Notes: a model not told the origin generated them from the sequence alone. A DNA stretch of 38,331 bases from a bacterium (GCA_905221435.1 CAJNDD010000017.1:1-38331), one strand, 5' to 3'; counted from the first letter of the stretch, positions 29,996 through 37,793 are shown. Made by a program: numbers and translations.

Positions 29996-30156
29996 TTCTT
30001 TGTTACTTTCTTTTTAATGATAGCAAAATAGATCATAACTGCAATCACGTAGGCTATGGTATAAAATAGCTGATACCAAATACTCTCCCTAAGCGGATAA
30101 AGAAAGATGGACATAATCAGATACAAGATGAAAATGACAAGTATTTTTTTCTTCAT
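29992..30156 (-). CDS. 54-residue small membrane peptide, first gene of a BlpR-controlled operon
   Basis: A small ORF with ATG at 30156, preceded by AGGAGGAAATCTT, a strong ribosome binding site. It reads MKKKILVIFILYLIMSIFLY, then PLRES, then a second helix (YTIAYVIAVMIYFAII), and ends KKKVTKK. It has two membrane helices with basic ends and no double-glycine leader, so it is not a bacteriocin precursor. It may be an immunity protein. The stop overlaps the next ATG. Upstream is a BlpR-box promoter. Confidence 0.7.
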   Translation of the reverse strand: MKKKILVIFILYLIMSIFLYPLRESIWYQLFYTIAYVIAVMIYFAIIKKKVTKK

Positions 30157-30213
30157 AAGATTTCCTCCTAAATGTGTGCTTTATCTTAGTTGAGCTACAA
30201 CCTTTACACTGCT

Positions 30214-30277
30214 AGTATAGCACTCATTTTGATTTTGAATAACTGAAATCATAAATGGTCATCAAAACATCTTGAAT
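30214..30277 (-). promoter_or_regulatory. BlpR-box promoter of the 54-aa/134-aa operon
   Basis: On the minus strand the distal repeat ATTCAAGA (30277-30270) and a degenerate proximal repeat ATTTATGA (30256-30249, 6 of 8 matching) are 21 bp apart. A TATACT -10 (30219-30214) follows after exactly 29 bp, as at blpA and the bacteriocin gene. Confidence 0.7.
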
Positions 30278-30281
30278 TGTT

Positions 30282-30318
30282 AAAAAATTTAAAAAGCAAG
30301 CATGAAAAACATACTTGC
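30282..30318 (-). terminator. Terminator of the bacteriocin/immunity operon
   Basis: On the minus strand GCAAGTATG / CATGCTTGC forms a stem with one mismatch, followed by TTTTTAAATTTTTT. It separates the bacteriocin operon from the next BlpR-controlled operon. Confidence 0.82.
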
Positions 30319-30390
30319 CCTAGGGGAACTTCACAAAATGAAATCGAGAAGCAAAAAGATAATAAATATAATAGACAACTGAAATCCTTC

Positions 30391-30747
30391 TTACTTCTTC
30401 TTGCTTAAATATATTCTTGCAATATAAGCACTAATCAAGACAATACCACAGCCTAAAGCTAGAACAACTATTAAAGAGTTTACGATACTAGGTGTTCTAT
30501 CAATTCGATTAACAAAACGAATTAAAGACAAAGCAGTCATTAAGAGTAGTCCTGATGATTCCAATCTGATAAAATAAGTTCCTTGCTTTTCAACTGAAAA
30601 TAAGAACGATGGTAATAAAATCAATGTAACTGCTATGACAAACAAATTTGAACCAATCTCTTCGCCGTTATTAAATAAAGAAAACATTAGAACATTAGTG
30701 AGTATCACGATTGCAGAACAAATGATAAAAAAACTCTTATTTCGCAC
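30391..30747 (-). CDS. Putative bacteriocin immunity protein (membrane)
   Basis: About 118 residues with four hydrophobic helices: SFFIICSAIVILTNVLMFSLF, NLFVIAVTLILLPSFLFSV, GLLLMTALSLIRFV and SLIVVLALGCGIVLISAYIA, ending YLSKKK. It follows the bacteriocin gene by 35 bases on the same transcript, the classic arrangement for a dedicated immunity protein. The frame can start at GTG 30756, but that codon overlaps GAGG; the GTG at 30747 with GAGG eight bases before fits better. Not recognised as a named Blp protein. Confidence 0.65.
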   Translation of the reverse strand: MRNKSFFIICSAIVILTNVLMFSLFNNGEEIGSNLFVIAVTLILLPSFLFSVEKQGTYFIRLESSGLLLMTALSLIRFVNRIDRTPSIVNSLIVVLALGCGIVLISAYIARIYLSKKK

Positions 30748-30782
30748 TGTTTTCACCTCGAATTCTATATTTTATGGCAGTA

Positions 30783-31016
30783 TCATGTTGCCAGTCCGTA
30801 GCCTACATAAGCTCCTGATGCTGCACATGTCGCAAGATAAGCTGCTGCTGCCCCCCAACCAATTGGATTACTTGCCATTAATACAGCCATTGTAGCCCCT
30901 AAATAAACTGAAGTTCCTCCAAAAACACGATCCCAATTGGCTCCTGCTTCAATTTCCATTAACTCTTCTTGACTAAGTGTCATAAATGTTGAAGTATCAA
31001 ATACTAGAGTATTCAT
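30783..31016 (-). CDS. Class II bacteriocin precursor, blp locus
   Basis: A 77-residue precursor (ATG at 31016, AGGAGG eight bases before). The leader (1-25) contains LSQEELMEIEAG, which matches the double-glycine leader consensus at Leu-12, Ser-11, Glu-8, Leu-7 and Ile-4, but position -2 is Ala instead of Gly. The predicted mature peptide (about 52 residues, starting ANWDRVFGG) is Gly/Ala-rich, hydrophobic, has a single Cys and ends GYGLAT. Export and cleavage by BlpA/BlpB are expected. An in-frame upstream extension to 31103 starts before the promoter and is rejected. The target and any partner peptide are unknown. Confidence 0.82.
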   Translation of the reverse strand: MNTLVFDTSTFMTLSQEELMEIEAGANWDRVFGGTSVYLGATMAVLMASNPIGWGAAAAYLATCAASGAYVGYGLAT

Positions 31017-31073
31017 GATGAATACCTCCTTTTTTATTTTTAATTTTTGTCTTGTTGCAACTTTGACAAGTTT

Positions 31074-31137
31074 AGTATAACATTGTTTTTTTTTATTTTT
31101 CATCCAAATCTTGAATTGTCATCGAAACGTCTTGAAT
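31074..31137 (-). promoter_or_regulatory. BlpR-box promoter of the bacteriocin gene
   Basis: On the minus strand two perfect ATTCAAGA repeats (31137-31130 and 31116-31109) are 21 bp apart. A TATACT -10 (31079-31074) follows after 29 bp. No -35 is needed in this activator-dependent class. Confidence 0.88.
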
Positions 31138-31204
31138 TAGCTTTTTATCTCAAATCACACCTATATATTTTTAAAGAAAGATAGTTTCTAATCACTTTTT
31201 TACC

Positions 31205-31268
31205 ATTCAGGAAGTTTCAATGACAATTCAAGATTTTATAAAATATGAACTTATTATCATGGTATAAT
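31205..31268 (+). promoter_or_regulatory. BlpR-box promoter of blpABC
   Basis: Repeats ATTCAGGA (31205-31212) and ATTCAAGA (31226-31233) are 21 bp apart; TATAAT (31263-31268) follows after 29 bp. The segment agrees with the remembered pneumococcal blp direct-repeat motif. Confidence 0.9.
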
Positions 31269-31299
31269 AAGTTCATATTTTATATGAAAGGAATTGCCA

Positions 31300-33453
31300 A
31301 TGACTTCTTATAAACGTACATTTGTTCCTCAAATAGATGCTAGAGACTGTGGTGTTGCTGCCTTAGCCTCGATTGCCAAATTCTATGGTTCAGATTTTTC
31401 TCTAGCTCACTTGAGAGAACTTGCAAAGACCAATAAAGAAGGGACGACTGCTCTTGGCATTGTAAAAGCCGCTGATGAAATGGGCTTTGAAACAAGGCCT
31501 GTTCAAGCAGATAAAACTCTCTTTGATATGAGCGATGTCCCCTATCCATTTATCGTTCACGTTAACAAAGAAGGGAAACTCCAACATTACTATGTTGTCT
31601 ATCAAACAAAGAAAGACTATCTGATTATTGGTGATCCTGATCCTTCTGTAAAAATCACCAAAATGTCAAAAGAACGCTTTTTCTCTGAATGGACTGGAGT
31701 AGCTATTTTTCTAGCTCCCAAACCCAGCTATCAACCCCATAAAGATAAAAAGAATGGTCTACTGAGCTTCCTCCCTCTGATTTTCAAACAAAAATCTCTC
31801 ATTGCTTACATTGTTCTCTCAAGCTTATTAGTCACTATTATCAATATCGGTGGTTCTTATTATCTCCAAGGAATCTTGGATGAGTACATTCCAAATCAGA
31901 TGAAATCAACTTTAGGAATTATCTCAATTGGTCTAATTATCACCTATATCCTCCAACAAGCCATGAGCTTCTCCAGAGATTATCTCCTAACTGTTCTGAG
32001 TCAGAGATTAAGCATTGATGTAATTTTGGCCTATATTCGCCATATCTTTGAACTTCCTATGTCTTTCTTTGCGACACGTCGTACAGGGGAAATCATTTCA
32101 CGATTCACAGATGCCAACTCTATTATAGATGCCTTAGCTTCTACCATTCTCTCTCTTCTTCTTGATGTTTCCATTCTGATCCTTGTAGGGAGTGTCTTAC
32201 TGGCACAAAATCCTAACCTCTTTCTTCTTTCTCTTATTTCTATCCCTATTTACATATTCATCATCTTTTCTTTTATGAAGCCTTTTGAAAAAATGAACCA
32301 CGATGTCATGCAAAGCAATTCTATGGTTAGTTCTGCTATTATAGAAGATATCAACGGGATCGAAACCATCAAGTCACTCACAAGTGAAGAAAATCGCTAC
32401 CAAAATATTGACAGTGAATTTGTCGATTATTTGGAAAAATCCTTTAAACTTACTAAATATTCTATTTTACAAACTAATTTAAAGCAAGGAACAAAGTTAG
32501 TTCTTAATATCTTTATCCTATGGTTTGGTGCTCAATTAGTCATGTCGAGTAAGATTTCTATCGGTCAGCTGATTACCTTTAATACACTTCTTTCTTACTT
32601 TACAACTCCTATGGAAAATATTATCAACCTACAAACTAAACTCCAATCTGCGAAGGTTGCTAATAACCGCTTGAACGAGGTCTATTTAGTTGAATCTGAA
32701 TTTCAAGTTCAAGAAAATCCTGTTCATTCAAATTTTTTGATGGGCGATATTGAATTTGATGACCTTTCTTATAAGTATGGTTTTGGACGAGATACCTTAA
32801 CAGATATCAATCTAACAATTAAAGAAGGTGATAAGGTTAGCCTGGTTGGAGTTAGTGGTTCTGGTAAAACAACTCTAGCCAAAATGATTGTCAATTTCTT
32901 TGACCCTTACAAAGGACAGATTACCATCAATCATCAGGATATTAAAAATATTGATAAAAAAATCTTGCGACGTCATATTAATTACCTGCCCCAACAAGCC
33001 TATATCTTTAATGGCTCTATCTTGGAAAACTTAACCTTGGGCGGTAATAATATGATTAGCCAAGAAGATATTCTAAAAGCTTGCGAATTAGCTGAAATCC
33101 GTCAAGATATTGAAAGAATGCCTATGGGCTATCAAACTCAACTTTCTGATGGAGCAGGCCTGTCAGGAGGACAGAAGCAACGAATCGCTCTCGCTCGTGC
33201 TCTTTTAACTAAATCTCCTGTTTTAATACTAGATGAAGCTACTAGTGCTCTCGATGTTTTGACTGAGAAAAAGGTTATAGATAATCTTATGTCCCTAACT
33301 GATAAAACCATTCTCTTTGTAGCCCATCGTCTAAGTATAGCCGAACGGACTAACCGTGTCATTGTTCTTGACCAAGGGAAAATCATTGAAGTTGGTAGTC
33401 ATCAAGAGTTAATACAGGCGCAAGGCTTCTACCATCATCTATTCAACAAATAA
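31300..33453 (+). CDS. blpA: BlpA, peptidase-containing ABC transporter for double-glycine peptides
   Basis: Cleaves the leaders of BlpC and the bacteriocin and exports them. The 717-residue protein is complete. The N-terminal C39 peptidase has the catalytic triad C17 (QIDARDCG), H96 (LQHYYVV) and D112 (GDPDP). Six membrane helices cover about 160-430. The ATPase has Walker A GVSGSGKT at 517-524, signature LSGGQKQ from 621, and Walker B LILDEA with D645-E646. The ATG at 31300 with GAAAGGAA before it is preferred to the in-frame TTG at 31294. Many pneumococci have a frameshifted blpA; this copy is intact. First gene of blpABC. Confidence 0.95.
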   Translation: MTSYKRTFVPQIDARDCGVAALASIAKFYGSDFSLAHLRELAKTNKEGTTALGIVKAADEMGFETRPVQADKTLFDMSDVPYPFIVHVNKEGKLQHYYVVYQTKKDYLIIGDPDPSVKITKMSKERFFSEWTGVAIFLAPKPSYQPHKDKKNGLLSFLPLIFKQKSLIAYIVLSSLLVTIINIGGSYYLQGILDEYIPNQMKSTLGIISIGLIITYILQQAMSFSRDYLLTVLSQRLSIDVILAYIRHIFELPMSFFATRRTGEIISRFTDANSIIDALASTILSLLLDVSILILVGSVLLAQNPNLFLLSLISIPIYIFIIFSFMKPFEKMNHDVMQSNSMVSSAIIEDINGIETIKSLTSEENRYQNIDSEFVDYLEKSFKLTKYSILQTNLKQGTKLVLNIFILWFGAQLVMSSKISIGQLITFNTLLSYFTTPMENIINLQTKLQSAKVANNRLNEVYLVESEFQVQENPVHSNFLMGDIEFDDLSYKYGFGRDTLTDINLTIKEGDKVSLVGVSGSGKTTLAKMIVNFFDPYKGQITINHQDIKNIDKKILRRHINYLPQQAYIFNGSILENLTLGGNNMISQEDILKACELAEIRQDIERMPMGYQTQLSDGAGLSGGQKQRIALARALLTKSPVLILDEATSALDVLTEKKVIDNLMSLTDKTILFVAHRLSIAERTNRVIVLDQGKIIEVGSHQELIQAQGFYHHLFNK

Positions 33454-33463
33454 GGAGAATGTT

Positions 33464-34825
33464 ATGAATCCTAATCTTTTTAGAAGCGTCGAGTTTTATC
33501 AGAGACGTTACCATAATTATGCGACAGTATTGATCATACCACTTTCATTACTGTTTACTTTCATCTTAATTTTCTCCCTTGTTGCCACAAAAGAAATTAC
33601 CGTTACGTCACAAGGAGAAATTACCCCTACAAGTGTCATTGCATCCATTCAGTCAACTAGTGATAATACTATCTTAGCTAATCATTTAGTGGCAAATCAA
33701 GTAGTTGAAAAAGATGACTTACTCATCAAATACTCTGAAACAATGGAAGAAAGTCAGAAAACTGCCTTAGAAACTCAGTTACAAAGACTTGAGAAGCAAA
33801 AAGAAGGACTTGGAATTTTGAAACAAAGCTTAGAAAAAGCGACTGATCTTTTTTCTGGTGAGGATGAGTTTGGCTACCATAATACCTTTATGAATTTTAC
33901 TAAACAAGCTCATGATATTGAACTAGGTATCTCAAAGACTAACACTGAAGTTTCAAATCAAGCCAATCTTGCTAATAGCAGTTCATCAGCTATTGAACAA
34001 GAAATCACAAAAGTTCAACAACAAATTGGAGAATATCAAGAGCTGAGAGATGCTATCATAAACAAAAGAGCGCGCTTACCGACTGGCAATCCACACCAGT
34101 CAATTTTGAATCGTTATCTTGTAGCCTCTCAAGAACAAACACAAGAAACTGCAGATGAGCCATTTTTATCTCAAATCAATCAAAGTATTGCAAATCTTGA
34201 ATCATCTATCGCAAATCTCAAAATTCAGCAAGCTGGTATCGGAAGTGTAGCAACTTATGATAATAGTTTAGAAACCAAAATTGAAGTACTTCGCACTCAA
34301 TTTTTACAAACAGCTTCTCAGCAACAACTAGCTGTGGAAAATCAACTAACAGAATTAAAAGTACAACTAGATCAAGCGACACAGCGCTTGGAAAATAATA
34401 CCTTAACCGCTCCAAGTAAAGGTATCGTTCATCTGAACAGCGAATTTGAAGGTAAAAATAGAATTCCAACTGGTACAGAAATTGCTCAAATATTCCCTGT
34501 CATCACAGATACAAGAGAAGTACTAATTACTTACTACGTATCTTCTGACTATCTACCTCTACTAGATAAAGGACAAACTGTAAGATTAAAACTTGAGAAG
34601 ATTGGAAATCACGGCATTACCATCATCGGCCAACTTCAGACAATTGATCAAACTCCTACCAGAACAGAGCAAGGCAATCTCTTTAAATTAACCGCTCTTG
34701 CAAAACTATCTAATGAGGATAGTAAACTCATCCAATACGGCTTACAAGGTCGCGTCACTAGTGTAACTGCAAAGAAGACATATTTTGATTATTTCAAAGA
34801 TAAAATTCTAACCCATTCTGATTAA
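33464..34825 (+). CDS. blpB: BlpB, transport accessory protein
   Basis: The membrane-fusion-type partner of BlpA (bacteriocin secretion accessory family, like ComB). Of 453 residues, one N-terminal membrane helix (about 19-43, ATVLIIPLSLLFTFILIFSL) anchors it. A long extracellular coiled coil (about 95-330) follows, then a beta-rich distal part (TAPSKGIVHLNSEF). AAGGAG precedes the ATG and the gap from blpA is ten bases. Confidence 0.93.
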   Translation: MNPNLFRSVEFYQRRYHNYATVLIIPLSLLFTFILIFSLVATKEITVTSQGEITPTSVIASIQSTSDNTILANHLVANQVVEKDDLLIKYSETMEESQKTALETQLQRLEKQKEGLGILKQSLEKATDLFSGEDEFGYHNTFMNFTKQAHDIELGISKTNTEVSNQANLANSSSSAIEQEITKVQQQIGEYQELRDAIINKRARLPTGNPHQSILNRYLVASQEQTQETADEPFLSQINQSIANLESSIANLKIQQAGIGSVATYDNSLETKIEVLRTQFLQTASQQQLAVENQLTELKVQLDQATQRLENNTLTAPSKGIVHLNSEFEGKNRIPTGTEIAQIFPVITDTREVLITYYVSSDYLPLLDKGQTVRLKLEKIGNHGITIIGQLQTIDQTPTRTEQGNLFKLTALAKLSNEDSKLIQYGLQGRVTSVTAKKTYFDYFKDKILTHSD

Positions 34826-34881
34826 TTTTCAGATAACACTCTATAACTATTTATTATCTTATCAAAAAGGAGAATCCTAAC

Positions 34882-35037
34882 ATGGATAAGAAACAAAATC
34901 TAACTTCATTTCAAGAACTAACAACTACTGAACTCAACCAAATTATAGGTGGAGGATGGTGGGAAGATTTCTTATATAACATTAATAGATATGCTTATAA
35001 CATCGCACAAGAACTTCATCATCCAATACAACTATAA
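34882..35037 (+). CDS. blpC: BlpC, inducing peptide pheromone precursor
   Basis: A 51-residue precursor (ATG at 34882 with AAAAGGAG before it). The leader (24 residues) ends in ELTTTELNQIIGG, a canonical double-glycine site. The predicted mature peptide is 27 residues, starting GWWEDFLYNINRYAYNIAQ and ending ELHHPIQL. Known pneumococcal BlpC types share the GxWE start and, in several, a PIQL end. Its centre resembles the type described from 6A-like strains, but this full combination differs from those I recall. Secreted by BlpAB, sensed by BlpH. Confidence 0.93.
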   Translation: MDKKQNLTSFQELTTTELNQIIGGGWWEDFLYNINRYAYNIAQELHHPIQL

Positions 35038-35040
35038 AAA

Positions 35041-35078
35041 AATAAGACCGAGAAACAAGCACTCTCGGTCTTATTTTT
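35041..35078. terminator. Bidirectional terminator between blpC and blpH
   Basis: AATAAGACCGAGA / TCTCGGTCTTATT, a perfect 13-pair stem with a nine-base loop. T-tracts on both strands serve the convergent blpABC and blpSRH operons. Confidence 0.9.
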
Positions 35079-35080
35079 CA

Positions 35081-36421
35081 TCATTCTGTATGTATCATAG
35101 TAAGCACATGACGAAAGACTTGATCTTGACAGGTGGTATTGAGACTAGCATTGGGATAACTTTCAACAGTCTTCATGACGGTATAGAGACCAACACCTCG
35201 GCCCTCCCCTTTAGAACTAACTCCAAAAGAGAAGATTTCAGAAATATCGATGCCCTCTTCTTTGATGGAGTTTTCAATGATAAAGGTCTCTTGTGCCCCA
35301 TTTTTTAAAAAGGCAATTGAAACGTGAGGTTGACCAGCCTCTGCACTGGCTTCAATAGCATTGTCACAAAGGATAGACACAATGGTTAGAAAATCAAGTA
35401 GGCTCATACCCTCAACTTGAATCTCCTCAGGAACTTCGACATTAAAGACAATATCCTTTTCTCTTGCTTTTATAAATTTTCCTGCTAAGAGACTTTTGAG
35501 GGCACGATCCCGAATATTCACCAATCGGCCCAGGTCATATTTATTGTCCTGCAATTTCTGGCTGGAGTTCTTTAAAACGGAGTTATAGACCTCTTTTATC
35601 TGCTCCATATCCTCCTCTTCAATACCTAGGCGTAAGCTGGTCAAGAGGTTGGTATAATCATGACGAAAGCTCCGTACTTCCTTGTAGAGTTCCTCTATAT
35701 GTCGACTATACCGCTCTATATCTCTGTAGCGCAAGGCCTGCTCTTGGTTCAGTTTTTCCTGAAGTTTTTCCTTCAAATAGGTATCCAATTTCTTGATAAT
35801 ACCCATAAAAAAGAGTAGGTAAAACACTAGGATCAGATGGCGAACTATCTTTGATTGAATGCTTTGTTCATATTCAAAAAAAGACAGACTTTCCATGACT
35901 AGATAATAACCCCCCATTATCCAGTTAATTTTAGTTAGGGACTTTTGAAAATCTTTATCTAGAATCTCCCTTCTCAAACTAGTAAAATCATAGTCCAACC
36001 ATTTCAAAAAAGCTAGAGAAATGAAGAAATTGAAAATTATTATACATAACCCAGTAAATGAGTAGCTATCATATACTTGCCCTTGTCCCAAAAATGGAAG
36101 CACAAAATAGGAGACTCCTCTATAAAAAAGATTCACTAATATCATTGGAAAGAGACCATAAAAGAAAAGGAGTTTTTTAGGAAGCCCTCTTAACAATAAG
36201 AAAGACAAGCCTATGCCGTACAAGGGTTCCATAAAATAAGATAGGTAAGTATTTCCTACTATATAGCTAATCGTTACAAAAACAAAGGCAGACAGTATCT
36301 TAAAAAGAAAAGCCTTAAAAATCCTCTCGAAAGTAAGATTAATTCCATCCACCTTAAAGAAAATGACAATTTCTAGCCCATTAGTAATAAGTGTATACAA
36401 CAATATCCAAGCAATATTCAT
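35081..36421 (-). CDS. blpH: BlpH, histidine kinase for BlpC
   Basis: The membrane receptor of the blp quorum sensor. At 446 residues it has six or seven N-terminal membrane helices (about 1-215), typical of HPK10/ComD-type kinases. The phospho-acceptor is H254 in SFRHDYTNLL. The GHKL ATPase has the N-box ILCDNAIEASAEA and G-box motif KGEGRGVGLYTV. The membrane part should match the BlpC type encoded next to it. Third gene of blpSRH, 13 bases after blpR. Confidence 0.95.
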   Translation of the reverse strand: MNIAWILLYTLITNGLEIVIFFKVDGINLTFERIFKAFLFKILSAFVFVTISYIVGNTYLSYFMEPLYGIGLSFLLLRGLPKKLLFFYGLFPMILVNLFYRGVSYFVLPFLGQGQVYDSYSFTGLCIIIFNFFISLAFLKWLDYDFTSLRREILDKDFQKSLTKINWIMGGYYLVMESLSFFEYEQSIQSKIVRHLILVFYLLFFMGIIKKLDTYLKEKLQEKLNQEQALRYRDIERYSRHIEELYKEVRSFRHDYTNLLTSLRLGIEEEDMEQIKEVYNSVLKNSSQKLQDNKYDLGRLVNIRDRALKSLLAGKFIKAREKDIVFNVEVPEEIQVEGMSLLDFLTIVSILCDNAIEASAEAGQPHVSIAFLKNGAQETFIIENSIKEEGIDISEIFSFGVSSKGEGRGVGLYTVMKTVESYPNASLNTTCQDQVFRHVLTMIHTE

Positions 36422-36434
36422 AAACTCTCCTAGC

Positions 36435-37172
36435 TCAGTGTAAGTTATTGATAGCCTCAGACACTTCCCTGACCTTATAACGCGCGATTAGACAGCTTCC
36501 CCCATTGGGAAAGAAAAGGAGTTTTTCTTTCTTATCCAAATGAACCACATTGGTAGGATTGATGAGAAAAGAGCGGTGGCACTGCAAGAGACGGGGTTCC
36601 TGCTTGAGAACCTCCTCTAGGCTCGCCGTAAACTCCAGCCTGTCCGTCTTGGTATAGAGAATGACACGATGGGCTCTAGGAGACGTTTCGAGATAGTAAA
36701 CCTCTTTAAAGGGATACTGGAATTGAGCAAATTTTGATTTAAAATAAAAGCAATCTTCCGCCAGACTTTTACTATCTTGACTATTGGCATAGAGGAGGGC
36801 TGTCTCGATACGAGATTCAAACTCCTCTGCCGAAAGGGCCTTATCAATGTAGTCCAAAGCTGACACTTGATAGCGAAAGGACAAGGGCATAAACTCTGAG
36901 TGAGTTGTCACAAAGACGATTAGGGCATAGGGGTCCCGATCCCGAATCTTTCTAGCCACCTCTAGCCCCTTCATCTCTTCGTTTCGAATCTCAATGTCCA
37001 AAAAGAAAAGTTGATGTGCCCCCTTCTCATGTGCCTCTGCCAGCAGTTGGTCTGGTTTCCCAAAGACCTCAAAAGAGCTCGGAATGATATGATGTTCTTT
37101 CAAGAGTTTCTCAATCGTCGTTTCAATCCTAGTCTGTTGGGAAAAATCATCTTCTAAAACAAATATTCTCAT
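36435..37172 (-). CDS. blpR: BlpR, LytTR-type response regulator
   Basis: A 245-residue activator of blp promoters. The receiver domain (about 1-130) has the acidic pocket E7-D8-D9 and phosphorylation site D59 (LFFLDIEI). The C-terminal LytTR DNA-binding domain (about 145-240) includes QCHRSFLINPTNVVHLDKK. LytTR dimers bind direct repeats spaced about 21 bp, exactly the spacing seen at the blp promoters here. Four bases separate it from blpS. Confidence 0.95.
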   Translation of the reverse strand: MRIFVLEDDFSQQTRIETTIEKLLKEHHIIPSSFEVFGKPDQLLAEAHEKGAHQLFFLDIEIRNEEMKGLEVARKIRDRDPYALIVFVTTHSEFMPLSFRYQVSALDYIDKALSAEEFESRIETALLYANSQDSKSLAEDCFYFKSKFAQFQYPFKEVYYLETSPRAHRVILYTKTDRLEFTASLEEVLKQEPRLLQCHRSFLINPTNVVHLDKKEKLLFFPNGGSCLIARYKVREVSEAINNLH

Positions 37173-37176
37173 CTTC

Positions 37177-37515
37177 TTACTCTCCTTGTTTCAACCATTT
37201 TTGACGAATTTCTCTATAGCGACGTCTGGCATACTTGACAGCATATTGACCTTCTTCTCCAAGAAAAAGGATTCTTTCTTGAAAATCAATCGATTTTAAT
37301 TTATCAAGATTGACCAAACAATTTCGATGACATCTCATCAAGGTTTCCCCATATTGGTTCTCAAGATTACTTAAATTTTGAACCATATTAAAACTAGCTT
37401 CTTCTATAACAATCTGTACGGTATGGGCTTTAGTTGGATGTGTTTGGATATAGTAGATATCCTTTATGTTTAATTTGAAAATTTCTTTCTCTTTTTGGAT
37501 GATAATGTAATTCAT
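37177..37515 (-). CDS. blpS: BlpS, stand-alone LytTR DNA-binding protein
   Basis: A 112-residue protein consisting only of a LytTR domain (MRCHRNCLVNLDKLKSIDF and RRYREIRQKWLK). It has no receiver, so it cannot be phosphorylated by BlpH and may modulate BlpR at the same sites. AGGAGG precedes the ATG. First gene of blpSRH. Confidence 0.9.
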   Translation of the reverse strand: MNYIIIQKEKEIFKLNIKDIYYIQTHPTKAHTVQIVIEEASFNMVQNLSNLENQYGETLMRCHRNCLVNLDKLKSIDFQERILFLGEEGQYAVKYARRRYREIRQKWLKQGE

Positions 37516-37540
37516 GGATAAAACCTCCTAAAAAGAGGAT

Positions 37541-37599
37541 AGCATAAGTCTAGAAACTATTTTTCACCAAATCCTAAACGGTTCTCAAAAATTCCTAAA
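37541..37599 (-). promoter_or_regulatory. Candidate blpSRH promoter with degenerate BlpR-type repeats
   Basis: On the minus strand two TTTAGGA heptamers (37599-37593 and 37578-37572) are exactly 21 bp apart, resembling TTCAGGA of the blp boxes. TATGCT (-10, 37546-37541) follows, with a weak TTGGTG -35 (37570-37565). The spacing from repeat to -10 is 25 bp, shorter than the 29 bp elsewhere. Confidence 0.5.
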
Positions 37600-37668
37600 G
37601 TGTCGAAGTGTTTACAAAATGAATATGATAATCTTACAACTATTTTATCATAAAATTCACTTATTGTA

Positions 37669-37737
37669 ATTCAGGAAATTTCAATGACAATTCAAGATTT
37701 GAAGGTAAAAAAAGAGTTAAAAGTGATAAGCTATGAT
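37669..37737 (+). promoter_or_regulatory. BlpR-box promoter of blpT
   Basis: ATTCAGGA (37669-37676) and ATTCAAGA (37690-37697) are 21 bp apart. The best -10 is TATGAT (37732-37737), 34 bp after the second repeat, unlike the 29 bp at the other sites. Confidence 0.75.
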
Positions 37738-37793
37738 TATAGAAAGACAATCACTTGAAACAACTTTAGAACCATCACAAAGGAGGAATTCTC

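Noticed and set aside
31017..31103. N-terminal extension of the bacteriocin frame
   Set aside because: It begins upstream of the -10 box and would put a Lys-rich tail before a complete leader; the ATG at 31016 has the strong ribosome binding site.
35041..35078. Possible CRISPR-like or repeat unit near blpC
   Set aside because: It is a single perfect inverted repeat with flanking A and T tracts, which is a terminator. No direct-repeat array occurs in the window.
34949..35308. Plus-strand open frame across blpC and the end of blpH
   Set aside because: It is out of frame with blpC, reads through the terminator hairpin and opposes blpH.
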